Of a stretch of 13,067 nt of DNA, positions 5,445 to 13,067 are shown one piece after another. Within the stretch, counting starts at the first letter, position 1. Each line of letters opens with the position of its first letter. Below the pieces are notes generated by a model. It was not told where the DNA came from. It did no database searches and saw only the letters and a list, made by a program, of their open reading frames with translations. The stretch lies in contig JAAZAW010000122.1 of NCBI GenBank assembly GCA_012514125.1, positions 1-13,067 on the forward strand, written 5' to 3'. The DNA comes from Phycisphaerae bacterium (GTDB lineage Bacteria > Planctomycetota > Phycisphaerae > JAAYCJ01). A program made the position numbers and the translations under genes.

Positions 5445-6620
5445 TCACTCCGACAACAATTTGACCTCGATTTCATCCCCTTCTTCGTTTTGGGGCTCTA
5501 CAGCGGCTTGGGTTACTTTATTTTTATCAACCTGAGTCGCTCGACTCGCTTCAATTCGTGATCTGACTCGTTGGACGGCATCGAAATAGTGATCTTCGTC
5601 TTTGATTCTGCCGGCCCGTTCATAGGCTTTTAATGCCGGTTCCAGGTTGTCTGTGAGTTCATACAGCAAACCCAGATTATACCACGCGCCATGGTCGTCG
5701 GGTTTGATTTCCACCGCTTCGGGGAATAATTTCATCGCGGTTTCATAATCGCCGGACTGGAAAAATTTCAACGCCGTCTTGGCGAGTTTCGATTTCACCT
5801 TGGACATCTTCGCAACGACCTGAACCTGGTGGGGTAAGAGTTGGCCGACAAATTCATCTACGATTTGTGTCAGTAAACGTTCGATGACTTCCTCTTCGGG
5901 TTGAAATTCGATTTCCTGGACGTCTTCGCCCATCAGCAGACGCGGTTTGAGGTCGTTGGTTTCGGCGAGTCGATTGTTATAGGTGAAAATGCTCTTGCCG
6001 GTCGCGGTAGCCACCAATTTTACGGTAGCAGCCACGGAAATGGTTCGCCGCAGACGTCTGGCGGGAGTGGATTGAACGCGAACGCCCCTGCCGGCCGGCA
6101 CAAAATGGAGGGTTTTGTCCACGCCTTCCACCGTGCGGATGTTAATTGCGACACGGCCATAACAAATGGCTTGGGCCTGGGCGAGTTTACCGAGTTGCAG
6201 CGCCTTGTTTTCCTGGGCGAGTCCTGCATCGGCGAGGTCTTTTTCCTTCATGATGGCGGCGACCGATTCTCGTTCGATGAGTTTGAGTGGAATTTTGAAC
6301 TGGTTCGAGGTCTGCTGCATTCGCTGGGCAATGGCAGCGATGATTTCATCGCCCCATCGTTTTTCACGGGGCGAGTAGATGTTCTCCGCGTCCTCAACCG
6401 CTTGGGAAAACGGAATAAAGGCAATGGCATCGAGTCCGGCAGGCAGTCCCATGGATGGGGATTGCACATAGCGGATCAGGACTTCGTCTTTTTTGAGTTT
6501 TCTTCGCTCGGATGAATTGCGACGATCGTCGTCATCATCCGCCATGGCCGGGGTGACAAAACCGGCGAGCAATACGCATAGCGTCGTAGCATACAAAAAA
6601 TATTTCCGAACATTCGACAT
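5445..6620 (-). CDS. Exported CsgG-like protein with C-terminal TPR repeats
   Basis: A 391-residue protein with a signal peptide (MSNVRKYFLYATTLCVLLAG then FVTPAMA, cut before an Asp run at 28-32). Residues 62-262 look like a CsgG/HfaB-type domain: GLDAIAFIPF, WGDEIIAAIAQRM, IPLKLIERESVAAIMKEKDL, LGKLAQAQAICYGRV, and a segment SVAATVKLVATATGKSIFTY as in the strand-rich half of that family. Residues 277-345 form about two TPR helices pairs (ALKFFQSGDYETAMKLFPEAVEIKPDD, AWYNLGLLYELTDNLEPALKAYERAG). It lacks the lipobox cysteine of true CsgG, so it is likely periplasmic and not a curli pore. ATG at 6620 follows AGGAG by seven bases. It heads the envelope cluster. Such domains often scaffold outer-membrane lipoprotein assembly; the specific cargo is unknown. 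Confidence 0.75.
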   Translation of the reverse strand: MSNVRKYFLYATTLCVLLAGFVTPAMADDDDDRRNSSERRKLKKDEVLIRYVQSPSMGLPAGLDAIAFIPFSQAVEDAENIYSPREKRWGDEIIAAIAQRMQQTSNQFKIPLKLIERESVAAIMKEKDLADAGLAQENKALQLGKLAQAQAICYGRVAINIRTVEGVDKTLHFVPAGRGVRVQSTPARRLRRTISVAATVKLVATATGKSIFTYNNRLAETNDLKPRLLMGEDVQEIEFQPEEEVIERLLTQIVDEFVGQLLPHQVQVVAKMSKVKSKLAKTALKFFQSGDYETAMKLFPEAVEIKPDDHGAWYNLGLLYELTDNLEPALKAYERAGRIKDEDHYFDAVQRVRSRIEASRATQVDKNKVTQAAVEPQNEEGDEIEVKLLSE

Positions 6621-6668
6621 CCTATCACTCCTGTCATTCTGCCGTCGTGTAAAATAAATCCTTAAGAG

Positions 6669-6697
6669 ATTATATATTCCTTTTTTATTATTGTCGG
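6669..6697 (-). promoter_or_regulatory. Promoter of the envelope cluster
   Basis: On the minus strand CCGACA (6697-6692), a 17-base A-rich spacer and a perfect TATAAT (6674-6669) form a sigma70-like promoter about 50 bases before the ATG of the CsgG-like gene. The -35 matches at four of six bases, so an activator or the A-rich spacer may matter. Confidence 0.6.
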
Positions 6698-6803
6698 GAA
6701 AGAAATCAACGGTGGGAGTTTATTTTATCCAGTATGAGGCGCTTTGGCAATAGGCTTGGGGAAGATGCGAGGGGGTGGTCTTACGGAGAAGAGAAAAGAA
6801 GAG

Positions 6804-6895
6804 AAGAGATTGAACCGCCACGATGCCAAGGAGAGAAGAAGTGTGAATGTGTAAAGGTGTGAAAGAGGGAGAAGTGGGAAGGTGGGAAAGAGAAG
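6804..6895 (+). repeat. Dispersed purine-rich repeat, copy 2
   Basis: This is the plus-strand counterpart of the repeat at 233-316. Shared words in order are AAGAGATTGAACC, CAAGGAGAG, AAGAAGTGTG and AAGGTGnGAAAGAGA, with small insertions between them. It lies in opposite orientation to copy 1, so the two form an imperfect inverted pair around the whole minus-strand accessory block. Confidence 0.6.
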
Positions 6896-6909
6896 ATGGT
6901 GCTGCAAAG

Positions 6910-6952
6910 TTTTATAGTCAATCTACCGGGTATTTTATAGTAAATCTACCGG
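6910..6952. repeat. 23-bp tandem duplication of the priA 3' end
   Basis: TTTTATAGTNAATCTACCGG occurs at 6910-6929 and 6933-6952, with a three-base spacer and one mismatch (C/A). The right copy contains the last codons and stop of priA, and the left copy lies just downstream of that stop. The simplest reading is a slippage duplication that left the coding end intact. Confidence 0.8.
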
Positions 6953-9034
6953 ATCCACGTCTATCATGATCTCGCGTCGGAAAAGTTTTACTTTTTCGTC
7001 GTTCCTTGCTCGTGTCATAAATTCCTTCATGATTGAGGCGTTCGGCGATTTGATTAAAATTTGAAATCGATAACGATTCCGCAGTCTTGGCATTACCGCA
7101 GGCGCCGGCTCGGTTACCGATACGCCTTGAAGTCCTTTCGACACGCGCTTTAACTCCTGAGCCAAGTCGCCGGCGATCTGTCTGGTTTGTGAAATTTTTA
7201 CGTGCGAAATCACCAGCCTTGCCATTCTGGAATACGGGGGCAAGTTCAGACGTTTTCGGAAATAAAGTTCGCCCTGGGCAAATTTCAAATAATCATGATG
7301 CAGTGCCGCCTGAATGGCGGGGTCCTGCAAATTGTAACTTTGCACTACCACCACACTCGCATAATCTGCGCGTCCCGCTCGTCCGCCGACTTGCGCCAGA
7401 AGCTGAAAGGTTCGCTCACCCGCTCGAAAATCGGGCAACGATAATACCATATCGGCGCTGAGCACACCCACCAGCGCCACATTCGGAAAATCCAGTCCCT
7501 TCGCGATCATTTGCGTTCCCAATAGAACGTTTGTCTCGCCCTTCGCAAAGGCTGTTAGCGCCGCTTCGTAATCTTTTGTGGTGGACATCGTATCGGCATC
7601 CATGCGCGAAAGCCGAATCTCGGGGAATTTTCGTTCGAGTTCCTCTTCCACCCGTTGCGTGCCAAGTCCGAATTTGTTCATCTTATGGCCGCAGCGATCG
7701 CATTGGTTCGGCACATCCACCCTGGCGGAGCAATGATGACAAATGGCCCGATCGGTGCTTTTGTGATAGACCATTCGCGTTCCGCAGCTTGGGCACACCA
7801 GCACATACTTGCAGCTTGGGCAAAAGACATATCCGGCGTAACCCCGGCGATTCAAAAGCAGCATGACCTGTTTGTCTTTTTCCAGCGTCAGCCTGATCTT
7901 GTCTTCGAGCAATCGGCTTACCAGATGCACTCCTTTTCGATCAAACGCCTCCTGCTCCATATCCACCAGCATGACCGGGGGCATGGGCAAATCGGCTACG
8001 CGTTTGGGCAGCGACAGATATTCCCAGGTCTCAAGATGAGTGCTGTTGAAATACGTCTCCAGTGACGGTGTCGCAGAGCCTAGAATAATCGGAATTCCCT
8101 CGATGTGCGTCCGTTTGATCGCCAGATCGCGGGTGTTATATCTGGGCGAGGCCATATTTTTGAAGCTCGGTTCCTGTTCTTCATCGACCACAATCAGCCC
8201 CAGGTCCGGCACCGGCGCAAACACCGCCGACCGGGTCCCGACGACCACTCGAACTTCTCCGCGTTCAACCGCCTCCCAGGTTGCCCGCCGCTGGGATTCG
8301 GTCAATCCGCTATGCAGCACCGCCACTTTTTCGAAACGCCGCGACAGCCGTTCGATCATCTGCGCGGTCAGGGCGATTTCCGGCACAAGATAAATCGCGC
8401 CCTTGCCCTGCGAAAGCACCCGTTGAATCGCCTTGATATAAAGTTCTGTTTTTCCCGAAGCCGTCACTCCATGGACCAGCATGACATGAAATTTTTCCGC
8501 CTCGACGGCTGCTTCGATTCGCTGCATGACCCTGTGTTGATCGTCGTTGAGTCCAAATTCCGGTTCCTGCGGCGGCGATTCTTTTATAAATGGTTTGACC
8601 CGAAGCGTCTTGCCGCCACCTTTTAAAACGGCCGACGGAATGAGGCTTGACATGGCCAGACCGATGGGCGTTACATAATAATCGGAAAGCCATCGTCCCA
8701 GGGTCAAAATTTTCTCTGAAAAGAGCATCCGGTCGTCCATGATACTCTCGATTGCTTTTAAGGTGCTCTGCCAGACCTGTGTTGAAACCTCCAGCACCAC
8801 CCCGCGATACATTCGGTCATGCCGTCCCATGGGCACGCGCACCAGCATCCCCGCCTTGAGCGTGTCTTTCATTTCGTCCGGCACGCGATAGCTGTAAATC
8901 TTGTCCAGCGGCGCATCGATGGCCACCTGCGCGATAAGCCCGGTTTTGGACTCCGCCCTCGGTTTGGCTTGAGGTTTTTCCTCTCCGGGCGCCCACGGTA
9001 AACCCAGTTGACCCTCTATTTCTTTCTTGCCCAT
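6935..9034 (-). CDS. priA: Primosomal protein N', replication restart helicase
   Basis: A 699-residue PriA of normal length. It reloads the replicative helicase at stalled forks and repaired D-loops, unwinding 3'-to-5' with ATP. The N-terminal DNA-binding region (about 33-140, IYSYRVP..AGMLVRVPMG) is followed by the helicase core: Walker A GVTASGKT (189-196), VPEIALTAQM (217-226), GTRSAVFAP (266-274), a DEEQ box (284-287), GSATPSLET (319-327), LLLNRRGYA (392-400), GTQMIAKG (506-513) and QVGGRAGRA (548-556). Eight zinc cysteines sit at 405, 408, 414, 417, 432, 435, 445 and 448. Helicase motif II reads DEEQ where most PriA proteins have DEEH. The gene diverges from valS across 214 bases. AGGA precedes ATG by six bases. 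Its last codons are duplicated downstream. Confidence 0.97.
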   Translation of the reverse strand: MGKKEIEGQLGLPWAPGEEKPQAKPRAESKTGLIAQVAIDAPLDKIYSYRVPDEMKDTLKAGMLVRVPMGRHDRMYRGVVLEVSTQVWQSTLKAIESIMDDRMLFSEKILTLGRWLSDYYVTPIGLAMSSLIPSAVLKGGGKTLRVKPFIKESPPQEPEFGLNDDQHRVMQRIEAAVEAEKFHVMLVHGVTASGKTELYIKAIQRVLSQGKGAIYLVPEIALTAQMIERLSRRFEKVAVLHSGLTESQRRATWEAVERGEVRVVVGTRSAVFAPVPDLGLIVVDEEQEPSFKNMASPRYNTRDLAIKRTHIEGIPIILGSATPSLETYFNSTHLETWEYLSLPKRVADLPMPPVMLVDMEQEAFDRKGVHLVSRLLEDKIRLTLEKDKQVMLLLNRRGYAGYVFCPSCKYVLVCPSCGTRMVYHKSTDRAICHHCSARVDVPNQCDRCGHKMNKFGLGTQRVEEELERKFPEIRLSRMDADTMSTTKDYEAALTAFAKGETNVLLGTQMIAKGLDFPNVALVGVLSADMVLSLPDFRAGERTFQLLAQVGGRAGRADYASVVVVQSYNLQDPAIQAALHHDYLKFAQGELYFRKRLNLPPYSRMARLVISHVKISQTRQIAGDLAQELKRVSKGLQGVSVTEPAPAVMPRLRNRYRFQILIKSPNASIMKEFMTRARNDEKVKLFRREIMIDVDPVDLL

Positions 9035-9179
9035 GATTTTTCCTGTTTTCGCAGCAATTCGCTTTGTTCCGTTTATTGGAATCTTTGCCCTGTCTCTTAA
9101 TCATGTCCGCCGCCAGGCACAAAATCAACTTATAAAAATCCGCACCGGTCGCAAGGGGGCAAAGGGCGTTGAAATTGCC

Positions 9180-9207
9180 TTGAGAGCGTGAAAAATTCGT
9201 TTATAAT
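9180..9207 (+). promoter_or_regulatory. Promoter of valS
   Basis: TTGAGA (9180-9185), a 16-base spacer and a perfect TATAAT (9202-9207) point at valS. The predicted leader is only about 35 bases, too short for a T-box or similar tRNA-sensing riboswitch. No equally good promoter is seen for the divergent priA gene. Confidence 0.75.
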
Positions 9208-9248
9208 TATTTTTTTGGTTTCGATGTATTTACTCTAAAGGAAATAAC

Positions 9249-12224
9249 GTGAAAATTTCGGATATGCCCTCGCAATATCGGCCCAACGATGTGGAAACAG
9301 ACATTTACAAGTTCTGGCTCGAGCAAAATTTGTTTCATGCCGAGCCTGACAGGAGCGTCAAGCCTTATTGCATCGTGATTCCACCGCCTAATGTGACGGC
9401 GGCATTGCACATGGGCCATGCGTTCAATAATACACTTCAGGATATTCTGATTCGATATCACCGGATGCTCGGCGATAATACGGTGTGGATTCCGGGGACC
9501 GATCACGCGGGTATCGCGACTCAGACGGTTGTTGAAAAACGCGTGCTCAAGGAAGAAGGCAAACGTCGGACCGATTTTAAGCGTGAAGAATTCGTCGCGA
9601 AGATTCAGGCGTGGAAGGATGAATACGAGGCTCGCATTTTGGGCCAGCTCAAGGCGATGGGGTGTTCGTGCGACTGGGCGCGAACGCGATTTACGATGGA
9701 CGAGATTTGCGCACGGGCGGTTCGTGAGGCGTTTTTCCAGTTGTTCAAGGATGGGTTGATTTACCGGGGCAAACGGCTGGTGAACTGGGACCCGGCGACG
9801 GGGACGGCGTTGGCGGACGATGAAGTCGAGATGCAGGAAATCGACGGATTTTTCTGGTATTTGAAGTATCCGCTGACAGAACCTGTGGTGATCGATGGGA
9901 AAAAGGTCGATCATGTGACGGTGGCGACGACGCGGCCTGAGACGATGCTGGGGGATACGGCGGTGGCAATGAATCCGCGCGATCCGCGGGCGAAATATCT
10001 TGTCGGAAAAGAGGTTCGGCTGCCGATTGTGAATCGGCTGATTCCGATTATTGAAGACGATTATGTGGTGCTGGCGGATGCGAACAGCGAGGACGCCAAG
10101 GCGCAATTTGCGACGGGATTTTTGAAGGTGACACCGGCGCACGATCCGAACGACTGGGAGATCGGACGGCGGCATGATTTGCCGGTGATTAATGTCCTGG
10201 CGCCGGATGCGACGATCAGCGACAAGCATGGCTGGACCGATTTGGGCGAGGCGAATGACGATGAATTTAATTTAATTGGAATGGATCGTTACGAAGCCCG
10301 TGAAGCGATTGTCGAGTGGTTCCGCAAAAATAATCTGCTTGAGGATGCGAAACCTTATCGGCATAGCGTGGGGCACAGTTATCGCAGTCATGTGGCCATC
10401 GAGCCGTACTTGTCGGATCAGTGGTATGTGAAGGTGACGGATGACCGATTGGCGGGAGCGGCGCTTCGGACGATGGCGGATGACCAGTACGACCCTGCGA
10501 CCGGTTGCGGCCAAATGCGACGAAAACAGGATAAAGAGTGGGAAGGGAAACTGAAATTTTTCCCGGAACGTTACGCCAAGACATTTCAGACGTGGCATGA
10601 AAATATTCGAGATTGGTGTATTTCGCGCCAGCTTTGGTGGGGACATCAGATTCCGGTGTGGAGTAAGTTTGGCCGACATGAAAATCGATGTGAACATGGA
10701 ACCTGGTGTACTTATGCGGAGACCGACAAGGGAATTGTGACCTACGCGTGCGTCAAACCGGGATTTGAAGAACTTGAAAAGGTTATGGAATCCGAAGGCT
10801 GGGTTCGCGATCCGGACGTTCTGGATACATGGTTCAGTTCGGCGCTTTGGCCGTTCAGTACACTGGGATGGCCTGAGATGACGAAGGAGCTTGAGGCGTG
10901 GAATCCAGGAAATACGCTTTGCACGGCGAGGGAGATTATTACGCTTTGGGTGTCGCGTATGGTGATGATGAATTTGTACCTGTTGGATCGGCTGCCGTTT
11001 GAAAATGTCTATATTCATGCGATGCTTCAGGATGGACAGGGACGCAAGATGTCCAAATCGCTGGGCAACGGGGTCGATCCGCTGGATATTATCGAAAAAT
11101 ACGGATCGGACGCAATGCGGTATTCGCTGGCGTATCTGGCGACGGGAACGCAGGATATCCGCATGCCGGTGAAGAAAGAAAAACTCGACGACGGCAGAGA
11201 AATTAACACCTCCGAGCGATTTGAAATCGGACGAAACCTGGCGAATAAACTCTGGAACGCTGCGAGATTTGCGATGATGAATCTGGAAGATGCCGAAGCG
11301 CCCACACCGTTGAATATCGCGTCGCTGGTGCGGGAAGATCGATGGATTATCTCGCGGCTGAACCAGACGGTCGAGCAGATGACCCGACATATCGAAAATT
11401 TTGAATTCGCTGAAAGCTCGGCGGTGATTTACCGATTTTTCTGGAATGATTTTTGCGATTGGTATCTGGAATGGATCAAGCCCAGAATGCGCCAGGGCGG
11501 CCAGACGAAAAAACAGGCGCAGCAGGTGCTGGCGTTTTGTCTGGATCAGATTCTTCGGGTGACGCATCCGACGATGCCGTACATTACGGAACAACTCTGG
11601 CAATATCTTAATAAAATCTGCCCGAAACGCATGCTGGATAACGACATGGTATGCGATCGGCCTCTGGTGGTTTCACCCTGGCCGGTGACGGATGCAGCGA
11701 GAACGAACCACACCATCGAACAGGAAATCGAACTGCTGCAGAACCTAATTCGCGCGACGCGCGACATTCGCGCAAACGTCAATTGCATTCGTTCGGCGAA
11801 CAAGGACAAATCGCTGATGAAATTACCGTTGGCGATTGTTCGCGGTCCGGCTGAGATAACCGATTTGATCGTCGAAGCGACGGAAGTGGTCTGCGATCTT
11901 GGATATATCGAAACGCTCAAGATCGATTCAGACACCACGATCCCGTCGGGCAGTTCGGTGAAGGTGGTAAGCGACCATCGAGGCAGAAATGCCGAAGTCA
12001 TTGTGCCGTTGGCCGACCTGATCGACGTTTCACAGGAACGGGCGCGGATTGAAAAGGAACTGGCAGAACTGGCCGGACATATCGCCAGGTCGCAGGAGCG
12101 ACTGTCGAATCAGAATTTTGTTGCCAAGGCTCCGCCGAAAGTCATTGAGGAGCATCGACAAAAACTTGAAGAACTCAAGACACGTCGCGACGCACTGACC
12201 CAGGCCCTTGCGGAATTTAAATAA
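9249..12224 (+). CDS. valS: Valine--tRNA ligase
   Basis: A 991-residue class I aminoacyl-tRNA synthetase that charges tRNA-Val in the cytoplasm. It shows the HIGH-class motif as HMGH (54-57) after PPPNVTAAL, WIPGTDHAGIATQ, the editing (CP1) domain with TTRPETMLGDTAVA from 227 and FLKVTPAHDPNDWEIG, then ISRQLWWGHQIPVW and DVLDTWFSSALWPFSTLGWP. KMSKS is at 600-604, followed by an anticodon-binding region and a C-terminal coiled-coil arm (about 926-991, rich in Glu/Arg/Leu). It is longer than the E. coli enzyme (951). The start is a GTG with AAAGGA six bases ahead; an ATG at 9264 has no such site. The gene diverges from priA and is followed by the mannose-6-phosphate isomerase gene. Confidence 0.97.
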   Translation: MKISDMPSQYRPNDVETDIYKFWLEQNLFHAEPDRSVKPYCIVIPPPNVTAALHMGHAFNNTLQDILIRYHRMLGDNTVWIPGTDHAGIATQTVVEKRVLKEEGKRRTDFKREEFVAKIQAWKDEYEARILGQLKAMGCSCDWARTRFTMDEICARAVREAFFQLFKDGLIYRGKRLVNWDPATGTALADDEVEMQEIDGFFWYLKYPLTEPVVIDGKKVDHVTVATTRPETMLGDTAVAMNPRDPRAKYLVGKEVRLPIVNRLIPIIEDDYVVLADANSEDAKAQFATGFLKVTPAHDPNDWEIGRRHDLPVINVLAPDATISDKHGWTDLGEANDDEFNLIGMDRYEAREAIVEWFRKNNLLEDAKPYRHSVGHSYRSHVAIEPYLSDQWYVKVTDDRLAGAALRTMADDQYDPATGCGQMRRKQDKEWEGKLKFFPERYAKTFQTWHENIRDWCISRQLWWGHQIPVWSKFGRHENRCEHGTWCTYAETDKGIVTYACVKPGFEELEKVMESEGWVRDPDVLDTWFSSALWPFSTLGWPEMTKELEAWNPGNTLCTAREIITLWVSRMVMMNLYLLDRLPFENVYIHAMLQDGQGRKMSKSLGNGVDPLDIIEKYGSDAMRYSLAYLATGTQDIRMPVKKEKLDDGREINTSERFEIGRNLANKLWNAARFAMMNLEDAEAPTPLNIASLVREDRWIISRLNQTVEQMTRHIENFEFAESSAVIYRFFWNDFCDWYLEWIKPRMRQGGQTKKQAQQVLAFCLDQILRVTHPTMPYITEQLWQYLNKICPKRMLDNDMVCDRPLVVSPWPVTDAARTNHTIEQEIELLQNLIRATRDIRANVNCIRSANKDKSLMKLPLAIVRGPAEITDLIVEATEVVCDLGYIETLKIDSDTTIPSGSSVKVVSDHRGRNAEVIVPLADLIDVSQERARIEKELAELAGHIARSQERLSNQNFVAKAPPKVIEEHRQKLEELKTRRDALTQALAEFK

Positions 12225-12279
12225 CCGCAAATTGAAATAAAATTTGTGATGCAGGGATGCTTTTTTGATGGGGACAAGT

Positions 12280-12285
12280 TATAAT
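12280..12285 (+). promoter_or_regulatory. Candidate -10 element ahead of the mannose-6-phosphate isomerase gene
   Basis: A perfect TATAAT lies 126 bases before the ATG, in the 187-base gap after valS. No good -35 is seen 16-18 bases upstream, so the promoter call is tentative. The gap also has an 8-bp AT-rich stem (12226-12233 with 12241-12248) just after the valS stop. It is not followed directly by a T run, so it is at best a weak terminator. Confidence 0.35.
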
Positions 12286-12366
12286 ACGCACTTGGGTGGA
12301 CATCAGGGATCGGCATTACTCAAAATGTCGAAGAAGGGTTGGTCATCTTCTGGGTCGAAGGGATTT

Positions 12367-12381
12367 TTCGCTTTAAGCGAA
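12367..12381. promoter_or_regulatory. 15-base palindrome, candidate operator
   Basis: TTCGCTT-T-AAGCGAA is a perfect 7-1-7 palindrome ending 30 bases before the mannose-6-phosphate isomerase start codon. It lies downstream of the candidate -10, where a repressor could act as a roadblock. A matching regulator is not visible in the window; it could also be a small mRNA hairpin. Confidence 0.35.
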
Positions 12382-12411
12382 TACTGATTTATATGAGTTT
12401 TGGAGCAGAGA

Positions 12412-13067
12412 ATGGTACATATATTGACATTCGATGAGATTTACAAAGAGCGAATATGGGGCGGACGCACACTGGAAAAAATATTAGGTAAAAAACTTCC
12501 TGAAAATATAATGATTGGCGAATCGTGGGAACTTGCCGATTTGCCCGAAGATAAATCGGTCGTTTCGTCGGGACCTTCGACAGGTAAAAATATTTCCGAA
12601 CTGGTTGAAGCCTGGGGAACGAAACTTCTGGGCAACGCCAAACTCGACGGCGGACAATTTCCCCTTTTGATCAAATTTCTTGATGCCAACGATATTCTCT
12701 CCGTTCAGGTCCACCCGGATTACGAATCGGCTGCCCAAATGGGCGGCGGAGTTCGGGCAAAATACGAAGGATGGTATGTGGTCGAAGCGGATGAAGAGGC
12801 GTATGTGTACATCGGGTTCAAACCCGGCACAACACCGGACATGGTTTTCGACGCGATTGATCGGGGCACCCTCGCGTCGCTGCTCGTTAAACATCCCGCG
12901 AAAAAAGGTGACTTTTTTTATCTGCCCGGCGGTACGGTTCATGCGCTGGGTGCGGGCCTGCTGGTGGCCGAGATTCAAACGCCTTCGGACACCACGTTTC
13001 GTCTTTACGATTGGAAACGTGTCGATGCCAAAACGGGCAAACCGAGAGAACTGCACGTCTCCCGGGG
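12412..13067 (+). CDS. manA: Mannose-6-phosphate isomerase, class I (partial, runs off the right edge)
   Basis: The first 218 codons of a type I phosphomannose isomerase, which interconverts fructose-6-phosphate and mannose-6-phosphate for mannose use or GDP-mannose synthesis. The zinc ligands expected for the family are in place: Q99 and H101 in SVQVHPD, E119 in KYEGWYV and H177 in GGTVHALGAG. The start has IWGGRTL and IGESWELAD, and LVAEIQTPSDTTFRLYDWKR follows the last ligand, as in the short Bacillus-type enzymes (about 315 residues). GGAG lies six bases before the ATG. The frame is open to the last base, so about a third is missing. Cupin relatives are the alternative, but the full ligand set argues for ManA. 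Confidence 0.93.
   Translation, partial: MVHILTFDEIYKERIWGGRTLEKILGKKLPENIMIGESWELADLPEDKSVVSSGPSTGKNISELVEAWGTKLLGNAKLDGGQFPLLIKFLDANDILSVQVHPDYESAAQMGGGVRAKYEGWYVVEADEEAYVYIGFKPGTTPDMVFDAIDRGTLASLLVKHPAKKGDFFYLPGGTVHALGAGLLVAEIQTPSDTTFRLYDWKRVDAKTGKPRELHVSR

Larger units (their letters stand above)
6621..6934. other. Intergenic region between the CsgG-like gene and priA
   Basis: These 314 bases hold the promoter of the envelope cluster (6669-6697), a purine-rich dispersed repeat (6804-6895) and a tandem duplication of the priA 3' end (6910-6952). A minus-strand frame at 6725-6907 encodes a Leu/Pro/Ser-rich product that is the complement of the repeat, so I do not call it a gene. No clear terminator for priA is visible; bases 6720-6780 show nothing I recognise. 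Confidence 0.6.

Noticed and set aside
5445..6620. Calling the CsgG-like gene a true curli secretion pore
   Set aside because: It has a type I signal peptide with no lipobox cysteine, carries a TPR tail, and no curli subunit or CsgE/F gene is nearby.
6725..6907. Minus-strand 60-residue frame upstream of the CsgG-like gene
   Set aside because: Leu/Ser/Phe-rich translation of the second dispersed repeat copy; no ribosome site.
9207..11603. Long minus-strand frames (9207-10229 and 10272-11603) opposite valS
   Set aside because: They lie wholly or mostly within valS, are His/Arg/Pro-rich and lack any recognisable motif; valS itself is certain.

Overview
The window looks like chromosomal DNA from a Gram-negative-type bacterium of moderate G+C. 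It has classical Shine-Dalgarno sites, sigma70-like promoters, signal peptides and lipoproteins. The long ValRS, the LPP20 and CsgG-like envelope proteins, the oxygen-sensitive-looking Fe-S proteins and a degenerate 'TTGAACC..CAAGG' dispersed repeat suggest an anaerobic or facultative member of the Planctomycetota (Phycisphaerae-like) or a relative. That placement is an inference, not something read directly from the sequence.

Layout. (1) Bases 1-415 hold no convincing gene. They contain a pyrimidine-rich dispersed repeat, a small GC palindrome and a candidate terminator. (2) Bases 416-3097, minus strand, form a compact operon transcribed from right to left: an IclR-family regulator, then two tandem paralogous cytosolic 4Fe-4S proteins of the QueG/reductive-dehalogenase type. 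The first gene junction is an ATGA overlap and the second has a single-base gap. A 13-bp-arm inverted repeat overlaps a TTGACA promoter ahead of the regulator, which suggests autoregulation. (3) Bases 3171-6697, minus strand, form a four-gene envelope cluster. It encodes a CsgG-like/TPR exported protein, an exported protein built from three LPP20-type modules, a lipoprotein made of roughly 13-residue Lys/His-rich beta-like repeats, and a 52-residue lipoprotein. The cluster ends in a strong hairpin terminator. (4) Bases 6621-6934 are an intergenic region with the envelope promoter, a second, inverted copy of the dispersed repeat, and a 23-bp tandem duplication of the priA 3' end. (5) Bases 6935-9034 (minus) encode the primosomal helicase PriA. 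It diverges from valS (9249-12224, plus), which has a clear sigma70 promoter. (6) A class I mannose-6-phosphate isomerase gene (plus) begins at 12412 and runs off the right edge.

The housekeeping genes (priA, valS, manA) lie together on the right. The whole accessory block (IclR/Fe-S operon plus envelope cluster) is on the minus strand and is bracketed by two inverted copies of the same dispersed repeat, about 6.5 kb apart. The best candidates for an undescribed system are the envelope cluster (CsgG-TPR, triple LPP20, repeat lipoprotein, mini-lipoprotein) and the IclR-controlled pair of Fe-S proteins.
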